64,000 nt of DNA, taken from JBGMEA01 sp963674555 (GTDB taxonomy: Bacteria > Bacillota > Clostridia > Eubacteriales > Anaerofustaceae). This document shows, piece by piece, positions 60,516-64,000 of the stretch. Below the pieces are notes generated by a model that made no database searches, was not told where the DNA came from, and saw only the letters and a program-made list of their open reading frames with translations. How positions within the stretch are numbered: position 1 is the stretch's first letter; the number at the start of each line of letters is the position of its first letter. The stretch is taken from contig OY771429.1 in the NCBI GenBank assembly GCA_963674555.1, positions 248,001 through 312,000 on the forward strand. Direction: 5' to 3'. The position numbers were made by a program, and so were the translations under genes.

Positions 60516-62525
60516 ATGTTATTTGCATTAATAGGAAATCAAAATTCGGGAAAAACCACATTATTCAATCAACTGACTGGATCGAATCAACATGTCGGAA
60601 ATTTCCCCGGCGTTACGGTCGAAAAAAAAGAAGGTACTATAAAGAAAATGCCGCAAGTCACCGTTGTTGATCTACCGGGCATATATTCATTGTCACCCTA
60701 CTCCACAGAAGAGATCGTAACAAGAGATTTTCTTTTAAAAGAAAATCCGGATGCGATCATCAATATCGTGGATGCAACCAATATCGAACGAAATTTCTAC
60801 TTGACACTTCAGTTGCTGGAACTGAATATTCCGGTAATAATCGCGTTAAATATGATGGATGAAGTCACAGCGTCCGGTAATTCGATCGATGTGAATATGC
60901 TCTCAAAAAAAATCGGTGTACCTGTTGTTCCGATATCTGCAATAAAAAAACAAGGCATCAGTGAATTGATTGATATTGCTATCACAACTGCCGAAAAAAG
61001 AATCAAACCCAAACAAATCGATTTTTGCGAAGGCGCTATGCACAGAGCTATACATGCTCTGGGGTTATTGGTAGAAGACCATGCTTCCGCAAAGAACTTG
61101 CCGATACGCTATGCTGCTACACGATTGATCGAAGGTGACAGTGAAACGATCGAACAATTGCAATTAAATGCAAACGAACTTGATATTTTGGATCATATCA
61201 TCCACGAGATGGAAGACGCGTTGGAAATGGATAAAGATGCAGCTTTGGCTGATATGCGTTATAATTATATCGAAGAGTTGATTCATGATACAGTCCACAA
61301 AAAACAGGAAACAAAAGAACAAATTAAATCTGTCAAAATCGATAATATTTTAACACATAAATACTTTGCGATACCTATTTTTATATTGATCATGGGGTTT
61401 GTTTTTTGGATGACATTCGGCGTGATCGGAGCGGCGTTAAGCGATCTATTAGCCTTATTTATTTCATTCATCACACAATCGGTGGATAGCATATTGACTG
61501 CTTACGGCTTAAATCCGATCATTCATTCTTTGATCATTGACGGTATTTTCGTTGGTGTAGGAAGTGTTTTATCATTCCTTCCGACCATTGTTGTTCTATT
61601 CTTATTTTTGTCGTTACTTGAAGACAGCGGTTATATGGCAAGAGTAGCTTTTGTTATGGATAAATTGCTAAGAAAAATCGGTTTGTCCGGTCGTTCTTTT
61701 GTCCCTATGCTGATCGGTTTCGGGTGCTCCGTACCTGCTATAATGGCAACCCGTACTTTATCTAGTGAACGCGATAGAAAAATGACGATCTTATTGACGC
61801 CTTATATGTCGTGCAGCGCGAAATTACCGATTTATGCGGTGTTTTCAGCAGCTTTCTTCCCACAATACGCGGCACTTGTTATGATGACGCTTTACCTGCT
61901 CGGCATCTTAGTCGCAATTTTAGTAGGATTATTGTTAAGAAAGACTATTTACAGAGGAAATCCGATCCCATTTATAATGGAATTGCCTTCCTATCGCTTC
62001 CCTTCAGTTAAAACGATGCTGCTCCATATGATGCAAAAAGCAAAAGATTTTATCAAAAAAGCTTTTACGATCATTTTTATCGCTACGATCGTTATTTGGT
62101 TCTTACAGAATTTTGATTTTAGGATCAATCAAGTTGTTGACAGTTCCGATAGCATACTTGCATTACTCGGTTCATTTATCGCCCCGATTTTCAAACCTTT
62201 AGGCTTTGGAGACTGGCGCGCGTCCACTGCTCTTATCACGGGACTTATGGCTAAAGAAACCGTGGTCAGCACATTATCTGTACTGCTTAATATAGGAGAC
62301 GCGTCAGGTTTGGCTCTTGGACTTTCAAAATTATTTACTCCCCTGTCAGCTTTCTCCTTTATCGTATTTACATTACTCTACATGCCTTGTGTTGCGACAT
62401 TTGCCGCGATAAAGAGAGAAATGAATAGTCTTAAGAGCGCAATAGGTGCGATGGCAATGCAAACCGGTGTAGCTTGGGTCGTTACATTTATCATTTATCA
62501 TATCGGTCGATTGATCATTCATTAA
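60516..62525 (+). CDS. feoB: Ferrous iron transporter FeoB
   Basis: A 669-residue GTPase-coupled Fe(II) importer. The N-terminal G domain has G1 GNQNSGKTT at about 7-15, the switch region VGNFPGVTVEKKEG, G3 DLPGIYSLSPYSTEE at about 54-68 and G4 NMMD. The membrane part has two Gate domains, with RVAFVMDKLLRKIGLSGRSFVPMLIGFGCSVPAIMATR carrying the conserved Cys at about 403, and FGDWRASTALITGLMAKETVVSTL. There is no C-terminal FeoC-like extension. The start follows AGGAGAGCAGCT. Confidence 0.97.
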   Translation: MLFALIGNQNSGKTTLFNQLTGSNQHVGNFPGVTVEKKEGTIKKMPQVTVVDLPGIYSLSPYSTEEIVTRDFLLKENPDAIINIVDATNIERNFYLTLQLLELNIPVIIALNMMDEVTASGNSIDVNMLSKKIGVPVVPISAIKKQGISELIDIAITTAEKRIKPKQIDFCEGAMHRAIHALGLLVEDHASAKNLPIRYAATRLIEGDSETIEQLQLNANELDILDHIIHEMEDALEMDKDAALADMRYNYIEELIHDTVHKKQETKEQIKSVKIDNILTHKYFAIPIFILIMGFVFWMTFGVIGAALSDLLALFISFITQSVDSILTAYGLNPIIHSLIIDGIFVGVGSVLSFLPTIVVLFLFLSLLEDSGYMARVAFVMDKLLRKIGLSGRSFVPMLIGFGCSVPAIMATRTLSSERDRKMTILLTPYMSCSAKLPIYAVFSAAFFPQYAALVMMTLYLLGILVAILVGLLLRKTIYRGNPIPFIMELPSYRFPSVKTMLLHMMQKAKDFIKKAFTIIFIATIVIWFLQNFDFRINQVVDSSDSILALLGSFIAPIFKPLGFGDWRASTALITGLMAKETVVSTLSVLLNIGDASGLALGLSKLFTPLSAFSFIVFTLLYMPCVATFAAIKREMNSLKSAIGAMAMQTGVAWVVTFIIYHIGRLIIH

Positions 62526-62539
62526 GGCTTGGAGGAGAT

Positions 62540-62734
62540 ATGAAGTTATTTGATTATATATTAATTGCCTTTTTGATTTTACTGGTGGTATTGGCCATAA
62601 GAAATTTAAGAAAACGTAAAGGTAAATGCGGCGATTGTTCCGCGTGCAGCGGTTGCGATCAATTCAACCATTGCAATTTACCTGATAAAAAAAATGAATG
62701 CTGTAAAATTGATCATGCACAACAAAACAAATGA
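62540..62734 (+). CDS. FeoB-associated Cys-rich membrane protein
   Basis: A 64-residue protein with one N-terminal TM helix (FDYILIAFLILLVVLAI) followed by a basic stretch and a Cys cluster (CGDCSACSGC, then C-x-x-C-x-L and ECCKI). It is the usual third gene of Firmicute feo operons and may replace FeoC or deliver iron or sulfur ligands; its function is not proven. The ATG at 62540 follows TTGGAGGAGAT. The longer open frame from 62474 runs inside feoB and is rejected. Confidence 0.9.
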   Translation: MKLFDYILIAFLILLVVLAIRNLRKRKGKCGDCSACSGCDQFNHCNLPDKKNECCKIDHAQQNK

Positions 62735-62740
62735 TTTAGA

Positions 62741-62790
62741 AATATAACACAACAGACCCGACTATACAGTCGGGTCTGTTGTGTTATATT
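62741..62790. terminator. 23-bp perfect hairpin between convergent feo operon and tuf
   Basis: Arms 62741-62763 and 62768-62790 are perfectly complementary, with an ATAC loop and a central GACCCGACT/AGTCGGGTC core. It serves both operons. No classical T-run follows; the stem itself ends in AT-rich pairs. Confidence 0.8.
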
Positions 62791-62806
62791 CGTTTAATTG
62801 ATCCTC

Positions 62807-64000
62807 TTATGAAAGAACGTCTACTACGACTCCTGCTCCTACTGTTCTTCCACCTTCTCTGATCGCAAATCTTTGTTCTTTTTCCATTGCGATCGGTGTG
62901 ATAAGTTCGATCGTTACTTCGATATTATCTCCGGGCATTACCATTTCTACGCCTTCAGCCAGATCCACTACACCTGTTACGTCAGTTGTTGTGAAATAAA
63001 ACTGCGGTCTGTATCCGTTAAAGAACGGTGTATGTCTTCCGCCCTCTTCTTTCGTCAGTACGTATACTGTCGCTTTGAATTTTGTGTGCGGTTTGATCGA
63101 TCCCGGTTTTGCTAATACTTGTCCGCGTTCGATCTCTGTTCTGTCTACACCTCGAAGAAGCGCTCCGATATTATCTCCCGCTTCACCGTAGTCTAAGATC
63201 TTTCTGAACATTTCAACACCCGTTACAACTGTCTTTTTCACTTTGTCTTTGATCCCGAGTATTTCTACTTCTTCACCTGTTTTGATCTGTCCGCGTTCGA
63301 TCCTTCCTGTTGCTACAGTTCCTCGTCCTGTGATCGAGAATACATCTTCTACAGGCATTAAGAATGGTTTATCCGTATCTCTTACAGGTTCAGGGATATA
63401 AGAATCCACTGCATCCATAAGTTCCATGATCTTATCTCCCCACTCGCTCATCGGATCTTCCAATGCTTTAAGCGCTGATCCGACGATGATCGGTGTGTCA
63501 TCTCCCGGGAATTCATATGAATCAAGAAGTTCTCTTACTTCCATATCAACAAGTTCGATAAGTTCAGGGTCATCTACCATATCCGCTTTGTTTAAGAATA
63601 CTACGATATACGGTACGTTTACCTGTCTTGCCAATAGGATATGTTCTCTTGTTTGCGGCATAGGTCCGTCTGCTGCGCTTACGACTAAGATCGCTCCGTC
63701 CATTTGCGCTGCTCCCGTGATCATGTTCTTGATATAATCCGCATGTCCCGGGCAGTCTACGTGTGCGTAGTGTCTGTTTTCAGTCTCATATTCTACATGT
63801 GCTGTTGAGATCGTGATCCCACGTTCTCTCTCTTCAGGTGCTTTATCGATGTTGTCGAATGCTACGAAGTCGCCTGTTCCCAGTCTTTCGTGCAATACTT
63901 TTGTGATCGCTGCTGTAAGCGTCGTCTTACCGTGGTCTACGTGTCCGATCGTTCCGACGTTTACGTGCGGTTTCGTTCTCTCAAATTTCTGTTTAGCCAT
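62807..64000 (-). CDS. tuf: Elongation factor Tu
   Basis: A 397-residue translation GTPase delivering aminoacyl-tRNA to the ribosome. G1 GHVDHGKTT at about 18-26, the switch I region RGITI, G3 DCPGH at about 81-85, G4 NKAD at about 136-139 and G5 GSALK are all present. The beta-barrel domains end in GGRTVGAGVV. The ATG coincides with the last base of the window (63998-64000), so the gene is complete but its upstream region (usually fus or rps genes) is not visible. Confidence 0.98.
   Translation of the reverse strand: MAKQKFERTKPHVNVGTIGHVDHGKTTLTAAITKVLHERLGTGDFVAFDNIDKAPEERERGITISTAHVEYETENRHYAHVDCPGHADYIKNMITGAAQMDGAILVVSAADGPMPQTREHILLARQVNVPYIVVFLNKADMVDDPELIELVDMEVRELLDSYEFPGDDTPIIVGSALKALEDPMSEWGDKIMELMDAVDSYIPEPVRDTDKPFLMPVEDVFSITGRGTVATGRIERGQIKTGEEVEILGIKDKVKKTVVTGVEMFRKILDYGEAGDNIGALLRGVDRTEIERGQVLAKPGSIKPHTKFKATVYVLTKEEGGRHTPFFNGYRPQFYFTTTDVTGVVDLAEGVEMVMPGDNIEVTIELITPIAMEKEQRFAIREGGRTVGAGVVVDVLS

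Noticed and set aside
62474..62539. Longer start for the FeoB-associated protein
   Set aside because: It lies within feoB in another frame, and the ATG at 62540 has a strong ribosome binding site.

Overview
The window looks like a chromosome segment of a low-GC Bacillota (Firmicute), most like Clostridia or a neighbouring class. The reasons are: a cggR-gap-pgk-tpi-gpmI-eno operon, a nusB / TsaD-like / xseA / xseB / ispA string, MurT-GatD, FtsEX next to an M23 hydrolase, a complete pst-phoU-phoBR locus, AGGAGG-type ribosome binding sites and tRNA genes with encoded CCA. Family-level placement is not possible from this sequence alone.

Positions 1 to about 6586 are the right end of a prophage. 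Read right to left on the minus strand it holds a Hanks-type kinase with a small partner gene, a divergent control region with a small HTH protein, a 680-bp noncoding stretch, a frameshift-split zinc-ribbon gene, a terminator, two HNH nucleases and the start of the packaging genes (small terminase, large terminase cut by the window edge). The boundary is a bare tRNA 3' end with its own terminator but no tRNA body (6562-6639), which marks an attachment site. No integrase is visible. The noncoding stretch contains what looks like a compact structured RNA on the plus strand and several copies of a 9-base motif.

From 6587 on the sequence is ordinary host chromosome. In order: a triple-domain CDGSH iron-sulfur protein and tRNA-Arg; a CPBP membrane protein, an SDR and an epimerase; a 19-repeat TPR protein; M23 hydrolase-ftsX-ftsE; pgsA and two tRNA-Gly genes; pstSCAB-phoU-phoB-phoR behind 11-bp-spaced Pho-type repeats; a membrane protein, murB and an EamA transporter; the glycolytic operon behind a palindrome that covers its predicted start site; ispA-xseB-xseA-TsaD-like-nusB; a SpoU methyltransferase with a TrkA/TrkH potassium uptake pair; a membrane-anchored hydrolase, an ABC exporter, a TipAS-type MerR regulator with a 19-bp-spacer promoter, and a lipoprotein; secG-hppA; murT-gatD; an RHH protein with clpB; a hydrolase lipoprotein; mscL; prmA; a nucleoside-type ABC importer without its binding protein; tRNA-Pro; feoA-feoB-FeoB-associated protein behind a DtxR-like box; and tuf, complete at the right edge.

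The host part is mostly core metabolism, envelope and ion homeostasis (phosphate, iron, potassium, proton/sodium). The least explained material is in the prophage: the RNA candidate with its repeats, the split gene and the kinase module beside the attachment site.
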